From JAFMJV01 sp034436555 (GTDB taxonomy: Bacteria; Chloroflexota; Limnocylindria; Limnocylindrales; CSP1-4), in assembly GCA_034436555.1 (NCBI GenBank), contig DAOTUU010000054.1, positions 62,001 through 126,000 of the forward strand: 64,000 bases of DNA, in the 5' to 3' direction. The notes beneath the pieces were generated by a model. That model made no database searches. It was given only the letters and a program-made list of their open reading frames with translations, and was not told the origin of the DNA. The position numbers and the translations under genes were made by a program. Positions 49,197-57,506 of the stretch are shown one piece after another (the first letter of the stretch is position 1; every line of letters begins with the position of its first letter).

Positions 49197-50051
49197 TCAG
49201 GACCCGCCTGCCGTCATCCCGGGCTCCATGGCCACGGCCTCCTCGCGGATGCTCGCCAGGATGCGATGTCGCAGCGCCAGGAACTCGGGCGTCTCCTGGA
49301 CGGCCAGGGTGCGCGGTCGCGGCAACGGGATGGGCACCTCGTCCTTGATCCGGCCGGGTCGATTGGACATCACGAGGACGCGGTCGGAGATGGTCACGGC
49401 CTCCTCCACGTCGTGGGTCACGAACAGCACCGTGAGCCGGTGGGATTCCCAGACGCGCACCAGCAGCTCCTGCATCAGCAGGCGCGTCTGGGCGTCGAGC
49501 GCACCGAACGGTTCATCCATGAGCAGGATGCGCGGCCGATAGCAGAGGGCCCGGGCGATCGCCACGCGCTGCTTCATGCCGCCCGACAGCTGGCGCGGGA
49601 ACGCGTCCGCGAACGCGGACAGGCCCACCAGCGCGAGGTGCTCCGCGGCCACCCGCCGGCGCTCATCCCGGCTCATGCCCCGCTCGCCGTCCAGCGCGAA
49701 CTCGATGTTCTGGCGCGCCGTCAGCCAGGGCAGCAGGGTGTACGTCTGGAACACGACGCCGCGGTCTCGTCCCGGCCCCGTCACCGGTCGACCGTCCACC
49801 AGCACGAGGCCAGCGGTGGGCTCCACCAGCCCGGCCACGATGCCCAGCAGCGTGGACTTGCCGCAGCCGCTCGTGCCCACCAGCGACACGAACTCATTGT
49901 CCGCGAGCGCCACGTCCACGGGCGTCAGCGCCTGGACCGGCGGCCGGCCCGCGAACGTCTTGGTCACGCCCCGCAGGACCAGCCGCGGACCACCCGGTGC
50001 CGCGGCATCCGCCGGCCCGGTGGTGACTCCCGAGGCGCCCACGAGGCTCAT
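49197..50051 (-). CDS. ABC transporter ATPase, NitT/TauT (SsuB/TauB) type
   Basis: 284-residue ATPase. Walker A is GTSGCGKSTLL (about residues 57-67), the Q-loop is VVFQTYTLLPW, the signature is LSGGMKQR, Walker B is ILLMDEPFGALD and the switch His is in VTHDVEEA. It energises uptake with the permease gene upstream, whose stop overlaps its start (ATGA). The family handles nitrate, sulfonates, taurine, pyrimidine precursors and similar small molecules. Confidence 0.94.
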   Translation of the reverse strand: MSLVGASGVTTGPADAAAPGGPRLVLRGVTKTFAGRPPVQALTPVDVALADNEFVSLVGTSGCGKSTLLGIVAGLVEPTAGLVLVDGRPVTGPGRDRGVVFQTYTLLPWLTARQNIEFALDGERGMSRDERRRVAAEHLALVGLSAFADAFPRQLSGGMKQRVAIARALCYRPRILLMDEPFGALDAQTRLLMQELLVRVWESHRLTVLFVTHDVEEAVTISDRVLVMSNRPGRIKDEVPIPLPRPRTLAVQETPEFLALRHRILASIREEAVAMEPGMTAGGS

Positions 50052-50887
50052 CGCTCCGCCCACCGGAACATGACCCGACCCGCGGCCTTCATCACCTGGT
50101 CCGTGATGAGGCCCAGGATGCCCAGCACGATGAGGTAGCCGATGATCGTGTCGGTGTTGAAGAAGCGCTGTGCCGCGGAGATGCGGTAGCCCAGGCCCGT
50201 GTTCGCGGCGACCAGCTCCGCGAGCACGATCCACGTCCACGCCCAGCCGAGCGAGATCCGGAGCGTGTCCCAGATGCCCGGCGCGGATGCCCGCAGCACG
50301 ATGCGCCGCAGGATGCCGGCATCGTCCATGCCCAGCGTCTGGCCGATGTCCACGAGCTCCCTGGGGACGCGCTTCACGTTGTCCATCACCAGCAGCACCT
50401 CCTGGAAGAACGTGCCGATGAACACGATCGACCACTTCTGGGAATCGCCGATGCCGATCCAGATGATGGTCAGCGGCACGAACCCCACGACGGGCATGTA
50501 CCGGATGAAGTCGACCAGCGGCTCGATGAGCGCCTCCAGGCCGCGGTAGATGCCGATGAGGATGCCGATGGGCACGGCCAGCACGGTCGCCAGGGCGAAG
50601 CCCCACGCGATGCGCCCGACGGACGCCCAGACGTCCTCCCACAGGGTCCCGTTCGAGGCCATCGTGCCGAGCTGGCCGACCACCTCCGTGGGCCATGGCA
50701 GGAACCGCGCGTCGACCACGTCCAGCAGCCGGATGAGCAGCCAGACGGCGAGCACGATGAGGAACCCGATGGCCGCCAGCGCGACGTAGTCGCGCGGCCG
50801 GATCGAGCCGAGGATGGCAAGCGACGACGGGCGGCGCCGACGCTTCGGCACCGCCCGCTCGGTGTGCACCAGGTCGGGTCCCGCCAC
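50048..50887 (-). CDS. ABC transporter permease, NitT/TauT (SsuC/TauC) type
   Basis: 279-residue permease with about six helices. The EAA loop that docks the ATPase is at VPRELVDIGQTLGMDDAGILRRIVLRASAPGIW in pattern. The N-terminus is basic and cytoplasmic. It lies between the binding-protein gene and the ATPase gene and makes a homodimeric channel. Confidence 0.92.
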   Translation of the reverse strand: MAGPDLVHTERAVPKRRRRPSSLAILGSIRPRDYVALAAIGFLIVLAVWLLIRLLDVVDARFLPWPTEVVGQLGTMASNGTLWEDVWASVGRIAWGFALATVLAVPIGILIGIYRGLEALIEPLVDFIRYMPVVGFVPLTIIWIGIGDSQKWSIVFIGTFFQEVLLVMDNVKRVPRELVDIGQTLGMDDAGILRRIVLRASAPGIWDTLRISLGWAWTWIVLAELVAANTGLGYRISAAQRFFNTDTIIGYLIVLGILGLITDQVMKAAGRVMFRWAER

Positions 50888-50934
50888 GCCGTCAGTCGGC
50901 GGCGCGAGACCCGGCAGCGAGGGTCATGCGCGGG

Positions 50935-51984
50935 TCAGGGGACCAGCGTCGTGATGTAGCTCGTGTCGATGATCGTGGCCGGGTCCACATCGGTCGTCAT
51001 CATGCCCGCGTCGAGCGCGATGTCCTTCACCTCGGCGATCGTGGCGTCGTAGTCGCCGCCGGTCATGAGCGCCTTCGCCTCGTCCAGCGAGTAGAGGTCC
51101 ACGCCGTCGAACGCGGTCTTGAGCGACCCGACCTCGGCACCCACGGCCTCCTCGATGATCGCCTGGCCCGCCGCGGGATCCGCGTCGTAGTCGGCCATGG
51201 CGTCACCCCATGCCTGGATGAGCGCGTAGACCTGGCCCGGGTGCTCCGCGAGGTAGTCGTTCTGGACCACGAACACGTCACCGATGAGCCCGGGCTTCTC
51301 GGCCGCGGTGTACAGCAGCCTGAGGTCGGGGTTCGCACCCAGGGCGCCCGTGATGTACGGCTCATAGGTGACCGCGACCGGCACCTGGCCCGCGGTGATG
51401 GCGGTCCCCGCGTCCGCCGCGCCCATGAGCACCGGCTCCACGTCGTCGATGGTGAGACCGGCCTGGCCCAGCGCGTAGCGCAGCAGGATGTCGGAGGTGG
51501 TGCCCTCCTCGTATGCGACCTGCTTGCCCGCGAGGTCCGTGATGCCCGCGACGTCCGCGCCGGACAGGATCGCGTCCGCCGCGTTGGACTGGTCCAGCAG
51601 CAGCACGATCGTGATGGGCGTCCCCTCGGAGGCAAGGCGGAGCGCCGTGTGCGTGGCGATGTTCGCGCCGTTGATGGCGCCGGACATGAGCGCCGCGTTG
51701 ATGTCCGCGTCGGTGTTGAAGTTCGTGACGACGGTGTCCACGCCGTTCGCCGCGAAGTGGCCGTTCTTGTCGGCGATCCACCAGGGGCCGTAGCCGATCC
51801 ACGGCTCCACGCCCATCTGGAACGTGCCCTCCTCGACGGGCGGCAGGGCGGCCGCGCTGGGCGACTGGGCGACCGCGCCTCCGGCCAGGCTCGCCGCGAT
51901 GCCTGCGGCCGCGACCAGCGCGAACGCCGAACGGGCCGCGCGCGCCCGGTGCCGCGGGCGCATGCGCGTGGTGGTGATGCTCAT
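50935..51984 (-). CDS. ABC transporter substrate-binding protein, NitT/TauT type
   Basis: 349 residues. A signal peptide (twin-Arg-like RHRARAARSAFALVAAAG, cleavage near GAVAQ at about residue 39) is followed by a type II binding-protein fold of the NMT1/SsuA group (FQMGVEPWIGYGPWWIADKNG in pattern, then GANIATHTALRLASEGTP). There is no lipobox Cys after the signal region, unusual for a binding protein in a Gram-positive-type envelope. A -10 TATCCT at about 52045-52040 gives a leader of about 50 nt. The ligand is unknown, and the coupled hydrolase suggests an ester or lactone. Confidence 0.9.
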   Translation of the reverse strand: MSITTTRMRPRHRARAARSAFALVAAAGIAASLAGGAVAQSPSAAALPPVEEGTFQMGVEPWIGYGPWWIADKNGHFAANGVDTVVTNFNTDADINAALMSGAINGANIATHTALRLASEGTPITIVLLLDQSNAADAILSGADVAGITDLAGKQVAYEEGTTSDILLRYALGQAGLTIDDVEPVLMGAADAGTAITAGQVPVAVTYEPYITGALGANPDLRLLYTAAEKPGLIGDVFVVQNDYLAEHPGQVYALIQAWGDAMADYDADPAAGQAIIEEAVGAEVGSLKTAFDGVDLYSLDEAKALMTGGDYDATIAEVKDIALDAGMMTTDVDPATIIDTSYITTLVP

Positions 51985-52179
51985 GGGTGCGTCTCCCTCC
52001 GCCTTCTCGAGGTCGAGCCAGGTCCCGACCGGGCCACAAGGATAGCGAGACGTGTCTCTCGGGCGGGAGTGCGGGGTGCCTGGGCGGCCGGGGCGGCCTG
52101 GGCGGGCCGGGTGCGCGTCGGATGCCCGGCCCGCGGGTGCCCGTGTCGCGGGTGTCCGGGGGCGATCCCGGCGACCCGC

Positions 52180-52587
52180 CTACCGGGCGCGCATCCGATT
52201 GTTCTTCGGCTCGTGGGTCAGCTCGGCCAGGCCCAGCATCTCCAGCAGCGGCGGCAGGTAGACGCCGAATCGACCCCGGTAGCCCGCGCGCAGTCCGTAC
52301 CAGCCGCCGACCGGGTTGGACGGCGATCGACCCCACGCCTCGACCGACCCCGGCGGCGCCGGTCTCTGCTCGTCGGTCCCGCCCAGCGCCATCCAGTCGC
52401 CGTGGGCCAGGAGCATCGCGTGCAGGTCCTCGATCGCGCGCAGGTGGTAGGTCAGCCTCGTCGAGCCCGCCTGACACACCAGCTGGGGAGGGTCAGCCGA
52501 TCCATCGCGGAACATCGTGAAGGCCGAGGTGCGGGGTGCGGTCACCAATTGCCAGGGGTCATCCCTGGTTCCGTCTCCAGCAGCCAT
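52180..52587 (-). CDS. Small conserved protein of unknown function (DUF6855-like)
   Basis: 135 residues. The pattern GTRDDPWQL, FTMFRDG, PQLVCQAGSTRLTYHLRAIEDLHAML, HGDWMALGGTDEQ, SVEAWGRSPSNPVGGWYGLRAGYRGRFGVYLPPLLEMLGLAELTH and NNRMRA matches a widespread high-GC-bacterial family that I recall as DUF6855. The dense aromatic and Gly conservation suggests a compact enzyme-like or binding fold. RBS GGGAGG lies 8 bases before the ATG at 52587; the longer reading to 52878 would run over the divergent promoter and riboswitch. No functional link to neighbours is seen. Confidence 0.75.
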   Translation of the reverse strand: MAAGDGTRDDPWQLVTAPRTSAFTMFRDGSADPPQLVCQAGSTRLTYHLRAIEDLHAMLLAHGDWMALGGTDEQRPAPPGSVEAWGRSPSNPVGGWYGLRAGYRGRFGVYLPPLLEMLGLAELTHEPKNNRMRAR

Positions 52588-52780
52588 GCGGCGAACCTCC
52601 CACGAGCGACGCGGCCCCCTGGTGAGTGTGGCATGCCCCGGCCGCGCCGGGGGCGCTGCCGCGGACCCCGTCGTGGGCTGCGCCTCGCTGCCACGCTGCG
52701 CGCGATGGACCGCCGATCGGGCCGTGCGCCTGGGACCATCGGCATCGACGCGGTGTTGCGGTTTCTTCACCTTCGGTCGG

Positions 52781-52809
52781 TTGGAATGGCTCCCACGGGC
52801 TGGTAGTCT
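52781..52809 (+). promoter_or_regulatory. Promoter of the riboswitch-controlled MFS gene
   Basis: TTGGAA (52781-52786), a 17-bp spacer and TAGTCT (52804-52809), placing the transcript start near 52816, right at the 5' edge of the aptamer. Confidence 0.7.
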
Positions 52810-52812
52810 TGT

Positions 52813-52936
52813 GCGTGGCCGAACCTCTTCATCGAGGGCGGGGGAACCATCCTCCACCGGGGCGAATCGCGGACCCACCGCGAAGGCACGAGCCGTACAC
52901 CGCCTAGCCCGTCAGCTCACCTCGCAGGCCCCTACG
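52813..52936 (+). ncRNA. ydaO/yuaA-type cyclic di-AMP riboswitch
   Basis: The leader carries the conserved blocks of the ydaO aptamer in order: GCCGAACC (52819-52826), GGGGGAACCA (52840-52849), CGGGGCGAATC (52858-52868), GCGAAGGCACGAGCCG (52880-52895) and GTCAGCTCACCTCGCAGGC (52911-52929). A terminal pairing GGCC (52817-52820) with GGCC (52927-52930) closes it. The block CACGAGCCG is typical of actinobacterial members. ydaO switches turn genes off when c-di-AMP binds. The downstream gene starts about 20 nt after the aptamer, which leaves no room for a terminator, so translational control is likely. Confidence 0.88.
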
Positions 52937-52955
52937 GTGCAGTCCGAGGTTCGCG

Positions 52956-54239
52956 TTGGGCTCCCCCGGCTTCGCTCCCGGCCCCACGCCATCGTCGCTG
53001 CGCCGCAACCTGTCGCTGGATCTGACCGCGGCGGTGGGCGTTGGCATCACGATGGCCCTGATGGGGTCCATCCTGCCGTCCGTCGCGCGCCGCGAGGGGA
53101 TCGACCCTCTGGGTCTCGCCGTCCTTGCGGCATCGCCCTTCCTGGCGAACCTGCTGGGGGCGTTCGCGGGTCGCGTCGGGCCGCGCAGCCAGCGCCAGTT
53201 CGGCGTGATGCGGGCGGTGGGCGCGCTGTGCCTCGTGTTGATGGTGTTCCTGCCGGTGCCCACGCTGCTCGCCGTGGTCGCCTTCGGGTACTGGCTCACG
53301 AGCGCGTTCGGGGTGCCCATCCAGCATCGGCTGTGGGGTTCCATGTACCCGGCGACGGAGCGCGGTCGACTGCTGGGCGTCGTGGCCACCGGCCGGACCG
53401 CGGCGGCGGGCGTCGCGGCGCTGGTCGGCGGGATCATCGCCGATCGCATCGGCGGCCTCGGCGCGATCGCCATCGGGGGCCTCATCGGCGCGCTGCTCGC
53501 GCTGTCCTCCACGCGCATCCGCGCCACCCTCCCGTCCGCGGGCGCCACGTACTCCTTCAGGGACACCTGGTCCGCCTACAAGCAGGTGCCCGCACTGCGC
53601 CGCGTGGCGTGGGCCCAGGTGTTCTACGGCGGCGGCCTCATCGCGGCCGGGCCGCTGTACGCCCTCGTGATGGTGGACCGGCTGTCACTGTCGATGGGTG
53701 AGATCGGGACCGTCGGCGTCGTCGCCGCGATCGCCGCGACTGGCTCGTGCCTCGCCTGGGGTCACCTCGCGGACCGGCTCGGGGGCATCTCGGTGATCCA
53801 GCTCGGCGCCGTCCTGGGCGCCCTCTCGGTGCTGTTCTACGCGGTCGCGCCGTCGATCGCGTTCGTGTGGCTGGGCGCCGCGCTCATCGGGCTGGCCAAC
53901 TCGGCCATGGAGATGGGCTGGCCGAACATGCTCGCGGAGCACACCAGCCTCGCCGATCGGGCCAAGGCCGCGGCCGGCCTGAACGCGCTGACCGGCGCCC
54001 GGGGTCTCATCGCGCCGTTCCTGGGCACCCTGGCCGTCCAGGCGGGCGTGATCAGTGTCACCGCCGCGCTCGTGCTGTGCGCCATGGCGACGGCGGTCGG
54101 GGCGCTGCTGTACCTGGGCATGCGGCCGTCGGGAGAGGCGCGCCCCTGGTTCGAGCGGGTGGACTCCACCGCCCATGGCGGCATCCGCCGGGCACGCTCC
54201 CTGGTGCTGAACGCGGGGCTGCCCGGTCTGCGCGGCTGA
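52956..54239 (+). CDS. MFS transporter under c-di-AMP riboswitch control
   Basis: 427-residue major facilitator with about 12 helices. Regions: AFAGRVGPRSQRQFG in the first loop, GSMYPATERGRLLGVVATGRTA, and GHLADRLGGISVIQ in the second half. The C-terminal 40 residues are a soluble tail. The start is TTG at 52956 with GAGG about six bases upstream, and no ATG or GTG fits between the aptamer and the first helix. c-di-AMP controls potassium, osmolyte and wall functions in other bacteria, so this carrier probably moves an osmotically relevant solute; that is inference. Confidence 0.88.
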   Translation: MGSPGFAPGPTPSSLRRNLSLDLTAAVGVGITMALMGSILPSVARREGIDPLGLAVLAASPFLANLLGAFAGRVGPRSQRQFGVMRAVGALCLVLMVFLPVPTLLAVVAFGYWLTSAFGVPIQHRLWGSMYPATERGRLLGVVATGRTAAAGVAALVGGIIADRIGGLGAIAIGGLIGALLALSSTRIRATLPSAGATYSFRDTWSAYKQVPALRRVAWAQVFYGGGLIAAGPLYALVMVDRLSLSMGEIGTVGVVAAIAATGSCLAWGHLADRLGGISVIQLGAVLGALSVLFYAVAPSIAFVWLGAALIGLANSAMEMGWPNMLAEHTSLADRAKAAAGLNALTGARGLIAPFLGTLAVQAGVISVTAALVLCAMATAVGALLYLGMRPSGEARPWFERVDSTAHGGIRRARSLVLNAGLPGLRG

Positions 54240-54297
54240 CCCGCGTCGTCCCTGACCGGCGTCGTCCCGATCGGGGACGCGCCCAGGAAGCGGGAGC

Positions 54298-54350
54298 GCG
54301 CCCCGGAATCGAGAGAGCGCCCCGGAATCGAGAGCGCCCCGGAATCGGGA
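54298..54350. repeat. Three near-identical 17-19-bp repeats (GCGCCCCGGAATCGAGAG type)
   Basis: GGAATCG recurs at 54305, 54324 and 54341 within similar flanks, just before the terminator hairpin. Confidence 0.75.
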
Positions 54351-54351
54351 A

Positions 54352-54374
54352 CGCCCCGCCGGATCGGCGGGGCG
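54352..54374. terminator. Bidirectional terminator hairpin, 10-bp perfect stem
   Basis: CGCCCCGCCG, loop GAT, CGGCGGGGCG, between the convergent MFS and GlsB-type genes, followed by TCGTC on the plus strand. Confidence 0.8.
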
Positions 54375-54410
54375 TCGTCATGCCCCACGGGCCCGATCAG
54401 GCCCCACGGG

Positions 54411-54731
54411 TCACTTCTTCTTGGGCTTGATCGCGGTGTTCTTGCCGGCTGGAGCGGCCGGGGCGCTGTTCGCGCGGAGGCGGTCACGGACCGGGCCGTA
54501 GATGAGCAGGACCACGATGGCGCCCACGATCGAACCGATGAGGCCCGACGGGCGCAGCGTGAGCAGGTCCCCGCCCTCGATGAAGCTGCCGATGGCGCCG
54601 CCCACGAACGAGCCGATCATGCCCACGACGAACAGCTCCCAGCGTTCGTACTGCCGGCTGCGGCCCACGAGGTAGTCGGCGATGAAGCCGGCCACGAGGG
54701 CGATGACGATCCACGCCAGGAGGATGTACAT
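54411..54731 (-). CDS. GlsB/YeaQ/YmgE family membrane protein
   Basis: 106-residue membrane protein of the transglycosylase-associated family. Three hydrophobic helices with glycine-rich packing (ILLAWIVIALVAGFIADYLVG, VGMIGSFVGGAIGSFI, GLIGSIVGAIVVLLIYG) and a basic C-terminal tail ending KPKKK. Members are general-stress envelope proteins of unknown activity. A -10 TAGGAT near 54775 gives a leader of about 40 nt with GGGGAG. A second, distinct class of glycine-zipper membrane protein besides the two DUF1269 genes. Confidence 0.92.
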   Translation of the reverse strand: MYILLAWIVIALVAGFIADYLVGRSRQYERWELFVVGMIGSFVGGAIGSFIEGGDLLTLRPSGLIGSIVGAIVVLLIYGPVRDRLRANSAPAAPAGKNTAIKPKKK

Positions 54732-54915
54732 GAAGCTGGGCTCCCCGATGCGATGTCCGCGGTGATGGTGCGCCGCATCCTAGCGCGCTCCCGCGTGCGG
54801 GGTCAGCCCGCGACGTCCTCGACGTCCTCGACGCCGGCGGTCGCGTGGGAGCGTGGGTGGGGGCGGGGAGGGCAGCGCGGCCCGCGCCGGCGGAGGAATC
54901 GCATCGACCACCCCA

Positions 54916-54921
54916 TAGACT
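54916..54921 (+). promoter_or_regulatory. -10 element for the decarboxylase gene (leaderless layout)
   Basis: TAGACT, seven bases before the ATG at 54929. Confidence 0.5.
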
Positions 54922-54928
54922 GGCCGGC

Positions 54929-56410
54929 ATGCCCCACACCGACCGCGCCTCCACCCACGACCTCGCCGGTGCCATCGAGCGGCTGCTCCCGGCGCTCGAG
55001 CGATTCCTGGCGTTCGAGGGTCCCGATCCGGCGCGCGCCCGCTCCCGCTGGCGGGCACGGCTCGAGGTGCCCCTGCCGGCCGAGGGTGTGGGACGGGACG
55101 CGGTCCTCGCGGAGCTCGCGGACGTGGTCGTCGCGAACGGGCTGCGGGTGGGCCATCCCGGCTTCAGCGGCTGGGTGACCACGGGGCCCACCGACGTGGC
55201 CGCGGCGGCCGACCTGGCACAGGCGGTGGCGGTCCCGCAGCGCTGGTGGGCCACGGCCGGCAACCTGGTGGACGACCTGGCGATGCGCTGGCTCATCGCG
55301 CTGCTGGGGTTTCCCGGCACCTTCGTGGGCACGTTCACGGCGGGTGGCTCCACGGCCAACCTGGTGGGCATGGGCGCGGCGCGCCAGCACGCCGGCGAGC
55401 GGCTCGGCTTCAGCCCGTCCCGGGACGGCAACGGCGGGTTCCGCGAGCCCCGGGTCTACTGCTCCACGGAGACGCACCACGTCGTGGGCCGCGCGCTGGG
55501 CGTGCTGGGGCTGGGTCGCACGGCGCTCCGCGAGATCCCCCTCGACGCGGGCGGCACGATCGATCTGTCGCTGCTCCAGGCGGCGCTGGACGAGGACGCC
55601 GCGGCCGGGCGCACCCAGGTGGCCATCGTGGGCTGCGCCGGGGACGTGAACACCGGGCGCATCGATCCGCTGCCGGCGCTGGCCCGCATCGCGGCGGAGC
55701 GCGGCATCTGGTTCCACGTGGACGGCGCGTACGGCGGCTGGGGTGTCCTGGACGAGCGGGTGGCCGACCGGTTCGGCGATGTGGCCACGTATGACTCGTT
55801 CGCGATCGACCCCCACAAGTGGCTGGCGGCGCCCGTCGGCACGGGTGCCGCGATCGTGCGCGACGCGGGCATCCTGGGCCGCGCGTTCGAGATCGAGACG
55901 GGCGCCTACGACCGGGAGCGGACCGCACCCGTCGGCACCGGCGACACCGGCTCGCCGTTCGACGAGCTGGGTCTCGGGACGCCCGACTTCGGGGTGGACT
56001 TCTCGACGCCCGCCCGGGGTCTCGCGGTGTGGGCGATCCTGCGCGAGATCGGCGCGGCCGGGGTGCGGGAGCGGATCGTGCGCCATGTCGACTGTGCGCG
56101 GCGCGTCGCGGAGCACGCGCGGACGCACCCGGAGCTGGAGCTGCTCGCGGAGCCGGTGCTGTCGATCTGCTGCTTCCGCTATCGGCCCGCCGATTGGACC
56201 GACGAGAAGCGACTGGATGCCCTCAACGACGCGGTCGTCCACGGCGTCCGGGCGCGCGGGCGGTGTGTCACCTCCGCGACGCGCGTGGATGGGCGCCTCG
56301 CGATCCGGCCCTGCTACGTCAATCCGCGGTCCACGCTGGACGACGCGGACGCGCTCATCGACGAGGTCCTCGAGGTGGGTCGCGCGCTCGTGGCAGGCGG
56401 CGCCCGCTGA
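54929..56410 (+). CDS. Group II pyridoxal-phosphate-dependent decarboxylase
   Basis: 493 residues of the aromatic-amino-acid/glutamate decarboxylase family. The PLP lysine is Lys297 in AIDPHKWLAAP; Asp265 in HVDGAYGG binds the pyridine nitrogen; His183/184 in STETHHVV stacks on the ring; TAGGSTANLVG holds the phosphate. Tyrosine, tryptophan, aspartate or an unrelated acid are all possible substrates. The ATG at 54929 follows TAGACT by seven bases; the longer reading to 54845 would start upstream of the promoter. Stand-alone gene. Confidence 0.9.
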   Translation: MPHTDRASTHDLAGAIERLLPALERFLAFEGPDPARARSRWRARLEVPLPAEGVGRDAVLAELADVVVANGLRVGHPGFSGWVTTGPTDVAAAADLAQAVAVPQRWWATAGNLVDDLAMRWLIALLGFPGTFVGTFTAGGSTANLVGMGAARQHAGERLGFSPSRDGNGGFREPRVYCSTETHHVVGRALGVLGLGRTALREIPLDAGGTIDLSLLQAALDEDAAAGRTQVAIVGCAGDVNTGRIDPLPALARIAAERGIWFHVDGAYGGWGVLDERVADRFGDVATYDSFAIDPHKWLAAPVGTGAAIVRDAGILGRAFEIETGAYDRERTAPVGTGDTGSPFDELGLGTPDFGVDFSTPARGLAVWAILREIGAAGVRERIVRHVDCARRVAEHARTHPELELLAEPVLSICCFRYRPADWTDEKRLDALNDAVVHGVRARGRCVTSATRVDGRLAIRPCYVNPRSTLDDADALIDEVLEVGRALVAGGAR

Positions 56411-56487
56411 GCCTCGGAGGTCGATCGCGGCGAGCTGTTCGGACACCGGCCGGACGGCCGCGAAGCCGTGCCCGATCATGGCGCGCC

Positions 56488-56493
56488 TATGAT
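56488..56493 (+). promoter_or_regulatory. -10 element for the 2-hydroxyacid dehydrogenase/GH1 operon (leaderless layout)
   Basis: TATGAT, eight bases before the ATG at 56502. Confidence 0.5.
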
Positions 56494-56501
56494 GCCCACC
56501 C

Positions 56502-57506
56502 ATGAGCACCTCGGCCAGCCGACCCCGGATCCTCGTGTGCAAGCCCGTGCCGGTCGCCGGCCTGGAGGCCCTTCGCTCGACCTGCGAGCTGGAGGTGTGG
56601 CCGGGCCCGCAGGCGATGACCCGGCCGGAGCTGCTGGCCCGGGTCGCAGGCGTCAGCGGGATCATCGTGGTCGGTGACCGGGTCGCCGATGACCTGCTGG
56701 ATGCCGCCGGACCGTCCCTGCGCGGCATCGCCGTGTTCGGGGTCGGCCATGACAACGTGGACCTCGCCGCCTGCGCCCGACGCGGGATTCCCGTGGGCTA
56801 CACGCCGGGGGCCCTGTCGACGACGACCGCGGAGCTCGCCTGGGCGCTCCTCATGGCCGCCGCCCGACGCATCCCGGAGGCCGAGCGATACGTGCGCGGC
56901 GGCCGCTGGACGAGCGCCTCGTTCGGGGACCTGCCGGGTGTGGACGTGAGCGGGGCCACGCTGGGCATCGTGGGCCTGGGCCGCATCGGCCAGGCGATGG
57001 CGCGCCTGTCCCTGGGATTCGGGATGACCGTCCTGTACAGCGGGCGGCAGCGCGTGGATGTGGCGGTGGAGCGGGCGCTGGGCGCCACGCACGTCCCGCT
57101 CGAGGACCTGCTCGAGCGATCGGACTTCGTGAGCCTCCACGCCCCCGCCACGCCCCAGACGCATCACCTCATCGATGCCGCGGCACTCGCCCGGATGAAG
57201 CCGTCGGCGATCCTCGTGAACACCTCCCGGGGCACGCTCGTGGACCAGGAGGCGCTCCTCGCCGCGCTGGACGCAGGGCGGCTGCGGGCCGCCGCCCTGG
57301 ACGTGACGGACCCGGAGCCCCTCCCGGTGGACCATCCGCTGGTGGGGCGCGATGATGTCATCGTGATCCCGCACATCGGCTCCAACACGCACGCGACCCG
57401 CGTGAGGATGGGCCGGATGTGCGCGGAGAATCTGCTCGCCGCGTTCCGGGGAGAGCCGATGCCCCGGGCCGTCCCGGGCGCTGCTGCGACGGTGGGCGGC
57501 TCATGA
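56502..57506 (+). CDS. D-isomer-specific 2-hydroxyacid dehydrogenase
   Basis: 334-residue NAD(P)-dependent dehydrogenase of the glyoxylate/hydroxypyruvate/2-ketogluconate reductase group. The Rossmann motif is GIVGLGRIGQAMARL (about residues 155-169), NTSRGTLVDQEAL carries the catalytic Arg, DVTDPEPLP the Glu, and IPHIGSNTHATR the catalytic His, with Ser-Asn after it. It overlaps the beta-glucosidase start by 4 bp, so it is translated together with GH1; that pairing suggests reduction of a keto-sugar acid or glyoxylate-like product of sugar breakdown. Confidence 0.92.
   Translation: MSTSASRPRILVCKPVPVAGLEALRSTCELEVWPGPQAMTRPELLARVAGVSGIIVVGDRVADDLLDAAGPSLRGIAVFGVGHDNVDLAACARRGIPVGYTPGALSTTTAELAWALLMAAARRIPEAERYVRGGRWTSASFGDLPGVDVSGATLGIVGLGRIGQAMARLSLGFGMTVLYSGRQRVDVAVERALGATHVPLEDLLERSDFVSLHAPATPQTHHLIDAAALARMKPSAILVNTSRGTLVDQEALLAALDAGRLRAAALDVTDPEPLPVDHPLVGRDDVIVIPHIGSNTHATRVRMGRMCAENLLAAFRGEPMPRAVPGAAATVGGS

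Noticed and set aside
48159..50138. 659-codon plus-strand frame opposite the importer operon
   Set aside because: Antisense shadow of the hydrolase and ATPase genes, with His/Arg/Gly-rich noise sequence.
52933..52938. TACGGT as the -10 element of the MFS gene
   Set aside because: It is at the 3' edge of the c-di-AMP aptamer; a better promoter lies at 52781-52809.
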